Below, piece by piece: positions 52,230 through 60,273 of a stretch of 64,000 nt of DNA. The stretch is taken from contig NZ_QPIW01000002.1 of NCBI RefSeq assembly GCF_003339505.1, positions 248,001 through 312,000 of the forward strand. Reading direction: 5' to 3'. How positions within the stretch are numbered: the first letter of the stretch is position 1; every line of letters starts with the position of its first letter. The stretch comes from Runella aurantiaca. Lineage in GTDB: Bacteria; Bacteroidota; Bacteroidia; Cytophagales; Spirosomataceae. The notes below the pieces were generated by a model that saw only the letters and a program-made list of their open reading frames with translations, had not been told where the DNA came from and did not search any database. The position numbers and the translations under genes were made by a program.

Positions 52230-54032
52230 ATGAAACCGCTGCTCCGAACGCTCCTTTTACTGTTTATATCGCTGAAATTATCGGCACAGGATCACGTTTT
52301 TCTGGAAACGGAGTCCTTTACCGATAAAGGTGGCTGGGTCATTGACCAACAATCGTTTGTGGTCATGGGCTCTTCGTACCTCATGGCCCACGGCATGGGC
52401 CGTCCGGTGAAAGATGCCGCCACAACCGTTCCCTTTCCCAAAAAAGGAAAATACCGGGTTTGGGTGCGCACCAAAGATTGGGCACCGTTTCCGAAAGGAC
52501 CGGGCAAATTTCAGGTCGTATTGAATGGAAAACCGCTCAACCAAGTCTTTGGTGAAAGCGGTTCAGACGTGTGGAAATGGTATCCCGGCGGTGAAATTGA
52601 CGTCCAAAACGAGCAAATGAGCGTGGCATTGCACGATTTGACGGGTTTCAACGGTCGCTGCGACGCGATTCTTTTTACGAATTCAGCTACGTTTAGTCCT
52701 CCTGAAAAACTCGACGCCATGACTGCTTTTCGTAAGCAGCAATTGAAACTGGCCGATACACCTACTGAAGCCAATAACTTTGATTTAGTAGTTATTGGTG
52801 GTGGAATTGCCGGAACCTGTGCGGCCATCTCAGCTTCACGTATGGGCCTTAAAGTGGCGCTGATTCAAGACCGCCCGGTACTGGGAGGAAACAACAGTTC
52901 AGAAATTCGGGTGCATTTGATGGGCGATGTGGACAAAAATCATTACCCAAAACTCGGCCGCATTGTGCGGGAAATGGACAACGGTGACCCCGGAAACGGA
53001 AACCCGGACGCCAAAGAATACGGCGATGCCCGCAAAACGGCCATTGTGAAAGGAGAGCGTAATATCTCGCTGTTTTTGAATACCCATGTGTATAAAGTGG
53101 AAAAAAGCGGGGATAAAATTGTAGCGGTTGTTGGCCGTGATATTGCCACCAATAAAGAAACCCGCTTTACGGGCACGTTCTTTTCCGATTGCACCGGCGA
53201 CGGAACCATCGGCGATTTGGCGGGTGCTGAGTTCAGAATGGGCCGTGAAAGCAAAGCCGAAACAGGCGAATCGTTGGCCGCCGACAAAGCTGATAATTTT
53301 ACTTTAGGAACCTCCAACCTTTGGGCTTCGCTAGAGCGCGACACCGTGTCGTCGTTTCCCGAAACCCCTTGGGCAATACAGTTTTCCGACGAATACCACA
53401 TCGATGATTCTAAAGCCGACTGGCAGTGGGAAACTGGTTTTGGTAATTTCAACACCATTACTGATGCCGAAAAAATACGTGACCATAACCTGCGCGCCAT
53501 CTTCGGCAACTGGTCGTACCTGAAAAAGAACAAACCCGCCAAATACGCCAAGCGCGAACTGGCGTGGGTGGCCTACATCGGTGGCAAGCGCGAATCGCGC
53601 CGGTTGATGGGCGACCACGTGCTGAACCAAATGGATATTCAGGAAGGCAAACAATATCCGGATGGTACCGTAACCGCTACTTGGACCATTGACCTCCATT
53701 TTCCCGACGAGCGCAACAAAAAATATTTTGAAGGGCAGGAGTTTTTTGCCGGCACAAAGCACATTAAAGTAGCTCCTTATACGATTCCGTACCGTTGTTT
53801 GTATTCCAAAAACATCAGTAATCTGTTCATGGCAGGGCGAAACATCAGCACCACGCACGTTGCCTTTGGCAGTACGCGGGTGATGCGTACCTGTGGCATG
53901 ATGGGCGAAGTGGTGGGCTTTGCCGCTTACCTGACCAAAAAATACAACACCTCACCCCGGGGAGTGTACCAGGAGTATCTGCCCGAATTGATGGCGATCA
54001 TTAAAGACGAAACGCTACCGGGCAAGCCCTAA
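52230..54032 (+). CDS. Exported FAD-dependent oxidoreductase (FAD_oxidored type) with N-terminal beta domain
   Basis: The 600-aa protein has a signal peptide (1-19, ending LSAQ). Residues about 22-155 form a beta-rich jelly-roll-like domain (KGKYRVWVRTKDWAPF, PGKFQVVLNGKPL) resembling a carbohydrate-binding module. Residues about 184-600 are an FAD domain with G190-G-G-I-A-G195 (DLVVIGGGIAGTCAAISASR), DRPVLGGNNSSEIRVHLMG, FFSDCTGDGTIGDLAGAEFR and the late NLFMAGRNISTTHVAFGSTR, typical of PF12831-type enzymes. It should oxidise or reduce a sugar outside the cytoplasm using FAD. It is separated from the upstream flavinylation-motif gene by one base and is 110 bases from the ApbE gene. The substrate is unknown; oxidation of a glycan hydroxyl before cleavage is a hypothesis. 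Confidence 0.9.
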   Translation: MKPLLRTLLLLFISLKLSAQDHVFLETESFTDKGGWVIDQQSFVVMGSSYLMAHGMGRPVKDAATTVPFPKKGKYRVWVRTKDWAPFPKGPGKFQVVLNGKPLNQVFGESGSDVWKWYPGGEIDVQNEQMSVALHDLTGFNGRCDAILFTNSATFSPPEKLDAMTAFRKQQLKLADTPTEANNFDLVVIGGGIAGTCAAISASRMGLKVALIQDRPVLGGNNSSEIRVHLMGDVDKNHYPKLGRIVREMDNGDPGNGNPDAKEYGDARKTAIVKGERNISLFLNTHVYKVEKSGDKIVAVVGRDIATNKETRFTGTFFSDCTGDGTIGDLAGAEFRMGRESKAETGESLAADKADNFTLGTSNLWASLERDTVSSFPETPWAIQFSDEYHIDDSKADWQWETGFGNFNTITDAEKIRDHNLRAIFGNWSYLKKNKPAKYAKRELAWVAYIGGKRESRRLMGDHVLNQMDIQEGKQYPDGTVTATWTIDLHFPDERNKKYFEGQEFFAGTKHIKVAPYTIPYRCLYSKNISNLFMAGRNISTTHVAFGSTRVMRTCGMMGEVVGFAAYLTKKYNTSPRGVYQEYLPELMAIIKDETLPGKP

Positions 54033-54075
54033 AACATAGATAAAGCTGCTGAACTCATTGGAAAGTGGCTCGCAA

Positions 54076-54124
54076 AAACTTTCCAAGTTTACAATAGAGA
54101 ATCAGTTCTAAACTTGGGAAGTTT
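54076..54124. repeat. Inverted repeat between the FAD oxidoreductase and apbE
   Basis: AAACTTTCCAAGTTT (54076-54090) pairs with AAACTTGGGAAGTTT (54110-54124), 14 of 15 positions plus a G-U pair, around a 19-base loop. Its arms resemble in style the AACTTTGTCA arms at 167-225, so it may be a member of a dispersed palindrome family. It could also lower apbE expression. Confidence 0.45.
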
Positions 54125-54142
54125 CAGTATAAATTACCACAT

Positions 54143-55132
54143 ATGAAAGCGCCGTTCCTCCTTTTACTTGTCTTCATTCCTGCTTTTGGGCAGGGGCAGG
54201 TGGGTGCGTCTTCGGGGGAGCAGATGATGAGTCTGACGGGAGAGGCACAGGGGACAACCTATCATATCAAATACCGCGACGAACGAAAACGTTCGTTTCA
54301 AAAAGAAATGGATTCGTTGCTGGCCGACATTGACAAATCCCTGTCAATCTATCGACCCGACTCCGAGATTTCGCAGTTCAATCGCTCGATGAGTCATCGG
54401 TTCATGTCGCCGCATTTTTATGCCGTACTTAAAAAATCAGCAGAGGTATTTCGAGATACAAAAGGGGCGTTTGACCCAACCGTGTTGCCGTTGGTGGAAG
54501 CCTACGGGTTCGGGCCGACAAAACGACCGAAAGGAGCGTTTGTAAATGTGGATTCGCTGTTGCAGTATGTTGGTTTTCAGTATATAAGCTTTGATTCGGT
54601 TTCGGTGGTAAAACAAAAAGCAAACATTCGATTAGACTTTAATTCCATCGCGCAGGGCTATAGTGTGGACCAAGTGGCGGCCTTGTTGGAAGCACAAAAT
54701 ATTCATCAGTATATGGTGGAAATTGGCGGAGAAGTTCGAACAAAAGGCCAAAAAAACGACGGGCAGCCGTGGGCCATCGGCATCGAAAACCCGCTGCATC
54801 CTGCCAAATTGCAAACAAAGTTGACGCTCACTAACCGAGCCATGACTACGGCGGGTAATTACCGAAATCGGTACGAGGCCAACGGGCAGGTATTCAGTCA
54901 CATTATTAACCCCAAAACGGGCGAAATGGAGCAAAGTTCTCTCCTCAGCGTCACCGTTTTTGCGGAAGATGCCATTACCGCCGATGGCTACGATACTGCT
55001 TTTTTTGTGATGGGATTGGAAGCAGTAAAACAGTTTTTAATTACCCGAAAAGATATGGATGTGTATATCCTTTATAGTGATGATGCCGGCCGTTTGAAAA
55101 CATTCTCAACCAACGGTTTAAAGAATTTGTAA
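54143..55132 (+). CDS. apbE: FAD:protein FMN transferase (ApbE family)
   Basis: The 329-aa protein has a signal peptide (1-16) and the ApbE pattern: GEAQGTTYHIKYRD (about 33-46), LSIYRPDSEISQFN, GAFDPTVLPLVEAYGFG, LDFNSIAQGYSVDQVA (about 170-185), MVEIGGEVRTKGQ, MTTAGNYRNR, SHIINPKTGEM and ITADGYDTAFFVMG. ApbE uses FAD and Mg2+ to attach FMN by a phosphoester bond to Thr in target proteins outside the cytoplasm. The protein encoded at 51068 has the matching target motif, which makes it the likely substrate. Finding ApbE inside a SusCD locus, and not beside Nqr, Rnf or nos genes, is unusual. Confidence 0.95.
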   Translation: MKAPFLLLLVFIPAFGQGQVGASSGEQMMSLTGEAQGTTYHIKYRDERKRSFQKEMDSLLADIDKSLSIYRPDSEISQFNRSMSHRFMSPHFYAVLKKSAEVFRDTKGAFDPTVLPLVEAYGFGPTKRPKGAFVNVDSLLQYVGFQYISFDSVSVVKQKANIRLDFNSIAQGYSVDQVAALLEAQNIHQYMVEIGGEVRTKGQKNDGQPWAIGIENPLHPAKLQTKLTLTNRAMTTAGNYRNRYEANGQVFSHIINPKTGEMEQSSLLSVTVFAEDAITADGYDTAFFVMGLEAVKQFLITRKDMDVYILYSDDAGRLKTFSTNGLKNL

Positions 55133-55173
55133 TCAATCAGCCGATGAGTCTGGTTGTACTAAATGATAATTCA

Positions 55174-57081
55174 ATGCGCGTATTTTTTATTTTACTCACT
55201 TGCTGTATAACGTCATTCGCTCAACAGGAAAAAGTGCCGGTGCTGGTCAACCAAGCCGGCTATAATCTGGGCGAATCCAAACGCTTTGTGTGCGTGGGGG
55301 CAAAAGACGGGGCTAAGTTTAAGATTATTAATAACACGACGAATCAACTCGTATTTGAAGGTGAAATCCTTAATCAGGAAGGCTGGTTTACGCGCTTCAA
55401 TCCTGTCTCTAAAGATGAGTTTCGGGTGGAAGTAGACGGAGTTGGGACTTCTGTTCCCTTTTGGATTGCCGACCATTTGCTTGAAAAAATAGCGTCAAAA
55501 CTGGGCTATCAATTCTTTATTGATGTACGAGGTTCCGAAGACCCCATCAATGCCAATTTGCCCAAAGTCTACGGCGGCGGGCCTTCGCGGGATGGCGGGG
55601 CGTATGGGTTGGAAACCATTTTTGAATGCCTGCAATACGCGTCCAATCCTGCCCTTTATGACCGTTGGAAAACCGAATTTGGTGACAAGAACGTACCTGA
55701 TTTGATAGAATTGATCCTTTGGCATGCCGAGTTTGCCTACGCTCACGTGGCCTACCAAGGCCCTGTGGCCAATCGTCACGGTTCACTCGGCTACGAAGGA
55801 CAGCCTCGGATGCAGTACGATTATTGGAATTTGTTGGACCAACTTTCGGTGGTATGTGCGGCCTACCATGATTTTTTGAAGCCGTATTTGCCCCGCGAAA
55901 AATACCTAAAATACCGCCAAGTGTGTAATGAAAAATGGATGGTCTATGACCGTCATAAAGTGGTGCGCTACTGGACGTACAGCACTAAATGGGTGGATGC
56001 CGGTTTTCAGGAATTCAACGAAATGGGCAATGCCTACGGGCAGTCGGTTTTCAGCAATTTATTCATGTATTTGTGCGAAAAAAATGAGCCCGACGGCAAG
56101 CCCCAACAATACCTAAAATGGGCGCAGGAAAGTGCCGCAGATATTATCCAACATTGGGATTTTAATAATCCCCGCCATATGTGGTGGATTCGGAATGCCG
56201 AGCACATTACGCCGCAGGCGTTGGCGTATTTTCTGTTGGTCTTGCCCGAACACGCGCCCAAAGGAACCAAAGAAAAATTAAGCGCCTGGGCTACGCACAT
56301 GCACCAAAAGACCAATAATTTTTGGAAATACCGCGTCCATAGCGAAACGGAGTGGGCGCATCCCAAAACCAAAGAATTGGGCGGAGCACCTGCGTTGGGC
56401 GGTTCGATGTTTGCCGTAGCCTATTTGTTAAATGATACCCGACTGCGTGATCTAGGCTGGGCGCAGGTAGATTTTGTATTTGGTGTCAATCCCGTAGGAG
56501 CACATTTGAGCAACAAAAGCAAAGACCGCCTCGACATCGGCGGCTATTGGGAAGGTGTGGAGCATGGTTGGCCCGCCGCGCACCCCAACGGTTATGGAAT
56601 GTTGGGTAAAGTGCGCGGCACACTCGACGGTTCACCGTTGGACAAAGATTTTCAGAAAACAAAAACGGCAACAACGGGTGGCAACGAAAGTCAGGATTTG
56701 ATTGGAAAAGATGCCTATGCCACCGAAGGCTGGTGCGTATCCAACCGAGGCTGGCAGGCGACGCTGACGTTCTCCACACTCGGCAGTCAACAGGTGAAAA
56801 TTTTGAGTCGGGATGGAAAAGAACTCAAACAGGCCAAAGCCGGCGAAACGGTTGTTATTGAATTAAAAGCCGCTCTGAATATGGATTGGAATCAGGTGGA
56901 GAAAGGGCAAGTCTTCTTGGCGGTTAATGGAAAACCGACCTCTGCCTTAGAAGTAATCGAAACGGGAGAAAATACGGGTATTTTTCGGGCATCGTATACC
57001 ATTCCTGCGGTATCTCGTTCGCTGCAAGTAGCGTACGGAGCGATGGGATTTGCCCAGAAAGCGGAAGTAATTGTAAAATAA
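55174..57081 (+). CDS. Exported GH9-like glycoside hydrolase
   Basis: The 635-aa reading starts at the ATG at 55174 (MRVFFILLTCCITSFAQ); the frame opens at 55144. An Ig-like N-terminal domain (PVLVNQAGYNLGESKRFVCV, about 20-110) is followed by an alpha/alpha six-hairpin barrel: GGGPSRDGGAYGLETIFECL near 150-168, ILWHAEFAYAHVAYQGPVANRHG near 200 and DFVFGVNPVGAHLSNKSKDR near 440. The Ig domain plus barrel is the layout of GH9 endoglucanases. The canonical GH9 end motif is not fully conserved (here EHGWPAAHPNGYGML), so it may act on a different beta-linked or uronic polymer. Residues about 530-635 form a further beta domain. It is exported. Confidence 0.75.
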   Translation: MRVFFILLTCCITSFAQQEKVPVLVNQAGYNLGESKRFVCVGAKDGAKFKIINNTTNQLVFEGEILNQEGWFTRFNPVSKDEFRVEVDGVGTSVPFWIADHLLEKIASKLGYQFFIDVRGSEDPINANLPKVYGGGPSRDGGAYGLETIFECLQYASNPALYDRWKTEFGDKNVPDLIELILWHAEFAYAHVAYQGPVANRHGSLGYEGQPRMQYDYWNLLDQLSVVCAAYHDFLKPYLPREKYLKYRQVCNEKWMVYDRHKVVRYWTYSTKWVDAGFQEFNEMGNAYGQSVFSNLFMYLCEKNEPDGKPQQYLKWAQESAADIIQHWDFNNPRHMWWIRNAEHITPQALAYFLLVLPEHAPKGTKEKLSAWATHMHQKTNNFWKYRVHSETEWAHPKTKELGGAPALGGSMFAVAYLLNDTRLRDLGWAQVDFVFGVNPVGAHLSNKSKDRLDIGGYWEGVEHGWPAAHPNGYGMLGKVRGTLDGSPLDKDFQKTKTATTGGNESQDLIGKDAYATEGWCVSNRGWQATLTFSTLGSQQVKILSRDGKELKQAKAGETVVIELKAALNMDWNQVEKGQVFLAVNGKPTSALEVIETGENTGIFRASYTIPAVSRSLQVAYGAMGFAQKAEVIVK

Positions 57082-57152
57082 TATAGTAGCCTCGAAATGG
57101 TCTGCCGCGCAAAGGCAAAAACATTTGTAAAAAGATGAATTTTTTGCCGTTG

Positions 57153-57178
57153 CCTGTGTCCCACAGGTGACAATTGTC
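57153..57178. promoter_or_regulatory. Adjacent palindromes upstream of the 840-aa gene
   Basis: CCTGTG-TCC-CACAGG (57153-57167) and the perfect 10-bp palindrome GACAATTGTC (57169-57178) lie in tandem 21 bases upstream of the next start codon. They could be an operator or a short stem in the leader. No evidence links them to a regulator. Confidence 0.3.
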
Positions 57179-57198
57179 TCATAAAGAATTAACACGTA

Positions 57199-59721
57199 AT
57201 GAAAGAAGCAATGTCCAGACTAAGACACAACCTATTCATACTGACCCTTTTGATAGGGTGGAGCAACAGTTGGGCGCAAAAACCTTTGGTGTTGGAAAGT
57301 CCGTCCGTAAAAATGCGGTGGGAAAACAGCGCGCAGGGTTGGCAGCTCAAAGCCCTATCGGTCAAAAAAGGTCAAACTTGGACGAATCTAAAAACGCCTT
57401 CGGGCGAAAATACGTTGCTCTATGCCGCCGAAAAACCCTCGGATAAACCCGAGCAAATCGTTAAAAGCATTACGGGCGAAGAGTTTCCCGGCCCAAAATA
57501 TCATTACCAAACCAAATGGTGGGCCGAAAGCATCAGCCCTGTTTCGTTGAATACGGCAGGAAAAGCGTTTCACTTTTTTGCGAAAAACGGCCAACAAACG
57601 GCCGCAAATAAGCTGACTTTTAATCACGAAACGGAGAACGCCAAAGTGACGACCGAGTGGGGTTTTGATTCTAAATTCCCCACTGATATTATCGTTAAAC
57701 AAACCCTAACGCCTAAAACAGCCGGCTACTTTTCATTGGCTACTCCCACAATTGCGCCTGTCAGTGAAGCAGATATGGCTTGGGCGTCGGTGCCCGGCTA
57801 TTTTCAGGGAAATTATATGCAACCCAATTTTGCCTTGGCTTACGCTTATGGACATGGCGTTCCTGCCCTGCCTGCCGTCTATCGGGAGCGCTCGGCGAGC
57901 ACGTTAAGTCCGTTGGTTACGACCAAAAGCGGCATTACGATTTCGGTCATTCCTGACCCCGTGCTGTGCCGCGACCCGTGGGAAAAAGACCAAAACACGC
58001 ACCAAAACTGGAACGTTGGGCTGTCGCACAAAAACCGCAGATCGCAGCTTTCGCCCACGCTCTATTATCCTGTGTTGGGTGAGCCCAAATCTGCGCTGAA
58101 AGCGGGTGAGGTGATAACGTATTCGTTTCGTTATAGTCTGATCGACGGCGATTGGTTCAAGGCCATCAACCATGCCGCGTACAATATTTATCAACTCAAA
58201 GAAGCCCTCTCGCTGCGTCAAAGCAAGCAATCACTGACTGACCGCATCCAAAAAATGCACCATTACCTGACCGACCCCAAAACGTCGCTTTGGAATATTG
58301 AGGAGTACAAAGGCTTGAAAATAGGGGCGCAGTCGTATCTGGGCGGTGTGGTCGGTTCTAACAAAGACGCCATGAAAAATTCTGATTATGGTGCGATGTG
58401 GATGTTGGCTAAGGCTACCAACGACAGTTTATTGATAAAAAATGTCTTGCCTTACGCGCTGAATTTCAAGTTTACGCAGCAAATCTCCGACGAAGGTTTT
58501 TTCAAAGGTGCCTTGGCGGGTCAATATTATTTGGCCAAATCAAAACGCTTTACCGAAGAGTGGGGCGAGGTGGTGGAACCTATTGCTGTGACGTATTATA
58601 CGATGTTGGACATTGGTAATATTTTACTCTTTGAACCCAACAATCAACCCCTCAAAGAGCGGTTGCGGGCGGGAGCGGAATGGTTGTTGAAAAACCAAAA
58701 AGCCAACGGAAGTTGGGCTGTCGCCTACGACCGCAAAACCGAGCAGGAAGCCTTCAAAGATATTCAGGACGTGCGTCCAACGTTTTACGGTTTGCTGGTG
58801 GCGTATCGTATTCTCAAAGACCCCAAATACTTGATTGCTGCCCGAAAAGGAGCCGATTGGTTTGTGAAAAATGCGGTGGAAACGGGCGGTTTTTTGGGTG
58901 TCTGCGGGGATGCCCGTTATGCGCCCGATTTTGCCACGGCGCAGTCGGCGCAGGCGCTGCTGGATTTGTACGATTTGACCAATGATTCAAGGTACAAAAA
59001 CGCCGCCATTACGGCCGCCAAGGTTTATACCGCCTCCATTTATACGCATCCTATTCCGAACCACAGCCTCAAAACCGTCAACGGGACGCAACGTGAAGAT
59101 TGGGAAATTTCGCAGGCGGGTTTGAGTTTTGAACACGGTGGTATTTTTGGTTCTTCCAACACCCACGGACCGATTCAACTGGCTAGTCATGCGGGGCTGT
59201 TTATTCGGATGCATCAACTGACGAAAGAGCCCATTTTTGCCGATATGGCGCGGTCGGTGGCGTGGGGACGTGATGCCTTTGTGGACGCCAAAACGAGCGT
59301 GGCTTCGTATTATTGGAACGCCATGAATCGCGGGGCCGGGCCGTATCCGCACCATGCGTGGTGGCAAGTTGGTTGGCTTACCGATTACCTGATGGCCGAA
59401 GCCGAACTGCGTTCCAATGGGCAGGTGAAGTTTCCGCGCGGATTTGTGACGCCCAAAGTGGGACCGCACCAAAGCTACGGTTTTGCCTCCGGGACGATCA
59501 ATGGTGAAAAAGTCAATCTTATTGTGAATGAGGAAATAGTAAAAGTGGACAACCCAACGATTGATTACATTTTGGCAGAATCAGAAAAGAAGGATAGACT
59601 CTTTGTAGTATTGCTCAATAATCGCGCGCAAGCTGCTGATTTTCAGGTGACTGTGAAAGGAAAGCTAATGGAAAAACAGCTTCTGGCCGTTGGTTTTGAG
59701 GTGATAACGATTGAGAAATGA
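57199..59721 (+). CDS. Large exported six-hairpin-like protein, function unknown
   Basis: I cannot place this 840-aa protein in a named family with confidence. A signal peptide (1-26, ending SNSWAQ) is followed by a beta-sandwich domain to about residue 330 (VITYSFRYSLIDGDWFKAIN) and then helices arranged as an alpha/alpha toroid (LKERLRAGAEWLLKNQKANG, LLVAYRILKDPKYLIAARKG, AQSAQALLDLYDLTNDSRYK, PYPHHAWWQVGWLTDYLMAE). Conserved-looking acidic and histidine residues occur at RDPWEKDQNTHQNW and WEISQAGLSFEHGG. Such a layout (N-terminal sandwich plus six-hairpin barrel) occurs in several glycoside hydrolase and polysaccharide lyase families. It sits between the GH9-like gene and the symporter and so acts in the same pathway. 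Some annotations of relatives name a phosphodiesterase, which the fold does not support. Confidence 0.85.
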   Translation: MKEAMSRLRHNLFILTLLIGWSNSWAQKPLVLESPSVKMRWENSAQGWQLKALSVKKGQTWTNLKTPSGENTLLYAAEKPSDKPEQIVKSITGEEFPGPKYHYQTKWWAESISPVSLNTAGKAFHFFAKNGQQTAANKLTFNHETENAKVTTEWGFDSKFPTDIIVKQTLTPKTAGYFSLATPTIAPVSEADMAWASVPGYFQGNYMQPNFALAYAYGHGVPALPAVYRERSASTLSPLVTTKSGITISVIPDPVLCRDPWEKDQNTHQNWNVGLSHKNRRSQLSPTLYYPVLGEPKSALKAGEVITYSFRYSLIDGDWFKAINHAAYNIYQLKEALSLRQSKQSLTDRIQKMHHYLTDPKTSLWNIEEYKGLKIGAQSYLGGVVGSNKDAMKNSDYGAMWMLAKATNDSLLIKNVLPYALNFKFTQQISDEGFFKGALAGQYYLAKSKRFTEEWGEVVEPIAVTYYTMLDIGNILLFEPNNQPLKERLRAGAEWLLKNQKANGSWAVAYDRKTEQEAFKDIQDVRPTFYGLLVAYRILKDPKYLIAARKGADWFVKNAVETGGFLGVCGDARYAPDFATAQSAQALLDLYDLTNDSRYKNAAITAAKVYTASIYTHPIPNHSLKTVNGTQREDWEISQAGLSFEHGGIFGSSNTHGPIQLASHAGLFIRMHQLTKEPIFADMARSVAWGRDAFVDAKTSVASYYWNAMNRGAGPYPHHAWWQVGWLTDYLMAEAELRSNGQVKFPRGFVTPKVGPHQSYGFASGTINGEKVNLIVNEEIVKVDNPTIDYILAESEKKDRLFVVLLNNRAQAADFQVTVKGKLMEKQLLAVGFEVITIEK

Positions 59722-59732
59722 GCAGAAAAATG

Positions 59733-59870
59733 TTATTTTTTTCTGCCCGGCAAAGGTGTTTTTTTTAACAACTCATTGGCCTGTTCCAATTTAGGTGCAG
59801 TCGCAATTTTAAGAGTTTGGTGGATTTTTCCCCATTCTTTATCGTCAAGAGTTGGCTTGGTTGTTTTCAT
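59733..59870 (-). CDS. Tiny ORF 1 antisense within PUL C (45 aa)
   Basis: An ATG at 59868-59870 opens a 45-codon frame ending at TAA 59733-59735. It reads MKTTKPTLDDKEWGK and ends KLEQANELLKKTPLPGRKK, a basic, mostly helical peptide. It lies on the strand opposite to the operon, in the 550-base gap before the symporter. Its C-terminal half resembles the other tiny ORF at 59993-60139 (KLxxANExLxKT), which supports both as real. No family is known to me and no promoter was recognised. Confidence 0.5.
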   Translation of the reverse strand: MKTTKPTLDDKEWGKIHQTLKIATAPKLEQANELLKKTPLPGRKK

Positions 59871-59992
59871 AAAGCTTAAATTTTATGGGATTGCTTTTGA
59901 ATAATTCCATTTAGTCCAATGCTTTCAAATAGGTAAATTTAATAGAGTAAGCAGATCAGAAATGAGCCTCAACAACCTAAAGGGCGAGTAAA

Positions 59993-60139
59993 CTATTTCC
60001 GCTTTAACACAGACAAGTCTGTTTTAGTCAAGATTTCGTTAGCCTTTGCCAGTTTATCAGAAAATGGAATCTTTCCATCTTTTGATTTAAGAGCAGTCAT
60101 CGCTCTTTTTTCAATTTTGGAAATGGTCTTGACTTTCAT
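59993..60139 (-). CDS. Tiny ORF 2 antisense within PUL C (48 aa)
   Basis: An ATG at 60137-60139 opens a 48-codon frame ending at TAG 59993-59995. It reads MKVKTISKIEKRAMTALKSK and ends with SDKLAKANEILTKTDLSVLKRK. It is basic and helical, shares the KLxxANExLxKT stretch with the tiny ORF at 59733-59870, and runs in tandem with it on the minus strand. Relatedness of two adjacent short frames is hard to explain by chance. Function unknown; a transcription or ribosome-associated micropeptide, or the relic of a toxin-antitoxin pair, are only guesses. Confidence 0.5.
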   Translation of the reverse strand: MKVKTISKIEKRAMTALKSKDGKIPFSDKLAKANEILTKTDLSVLKRK

Positions 60140-60273
60140 AGAAGGAGAATTTTAAAATAAAGTTAAAGAATTATTTTTCCACTCGTCAGGATTAGTAATG
60201 GCAGCAGCAACCGTCCTGACGCTGTCTGATTGGGAGTAAGTATATATTTTTTACAAAACTAAGTAAAACCGTT

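Noticed and set aside
60184-60220. GTCAGGA and TCCTGAC as a possible palindrome before the symporter
   Set aside because: Only 7 bp with a loop of over 20 bases; too weak to list as an element.
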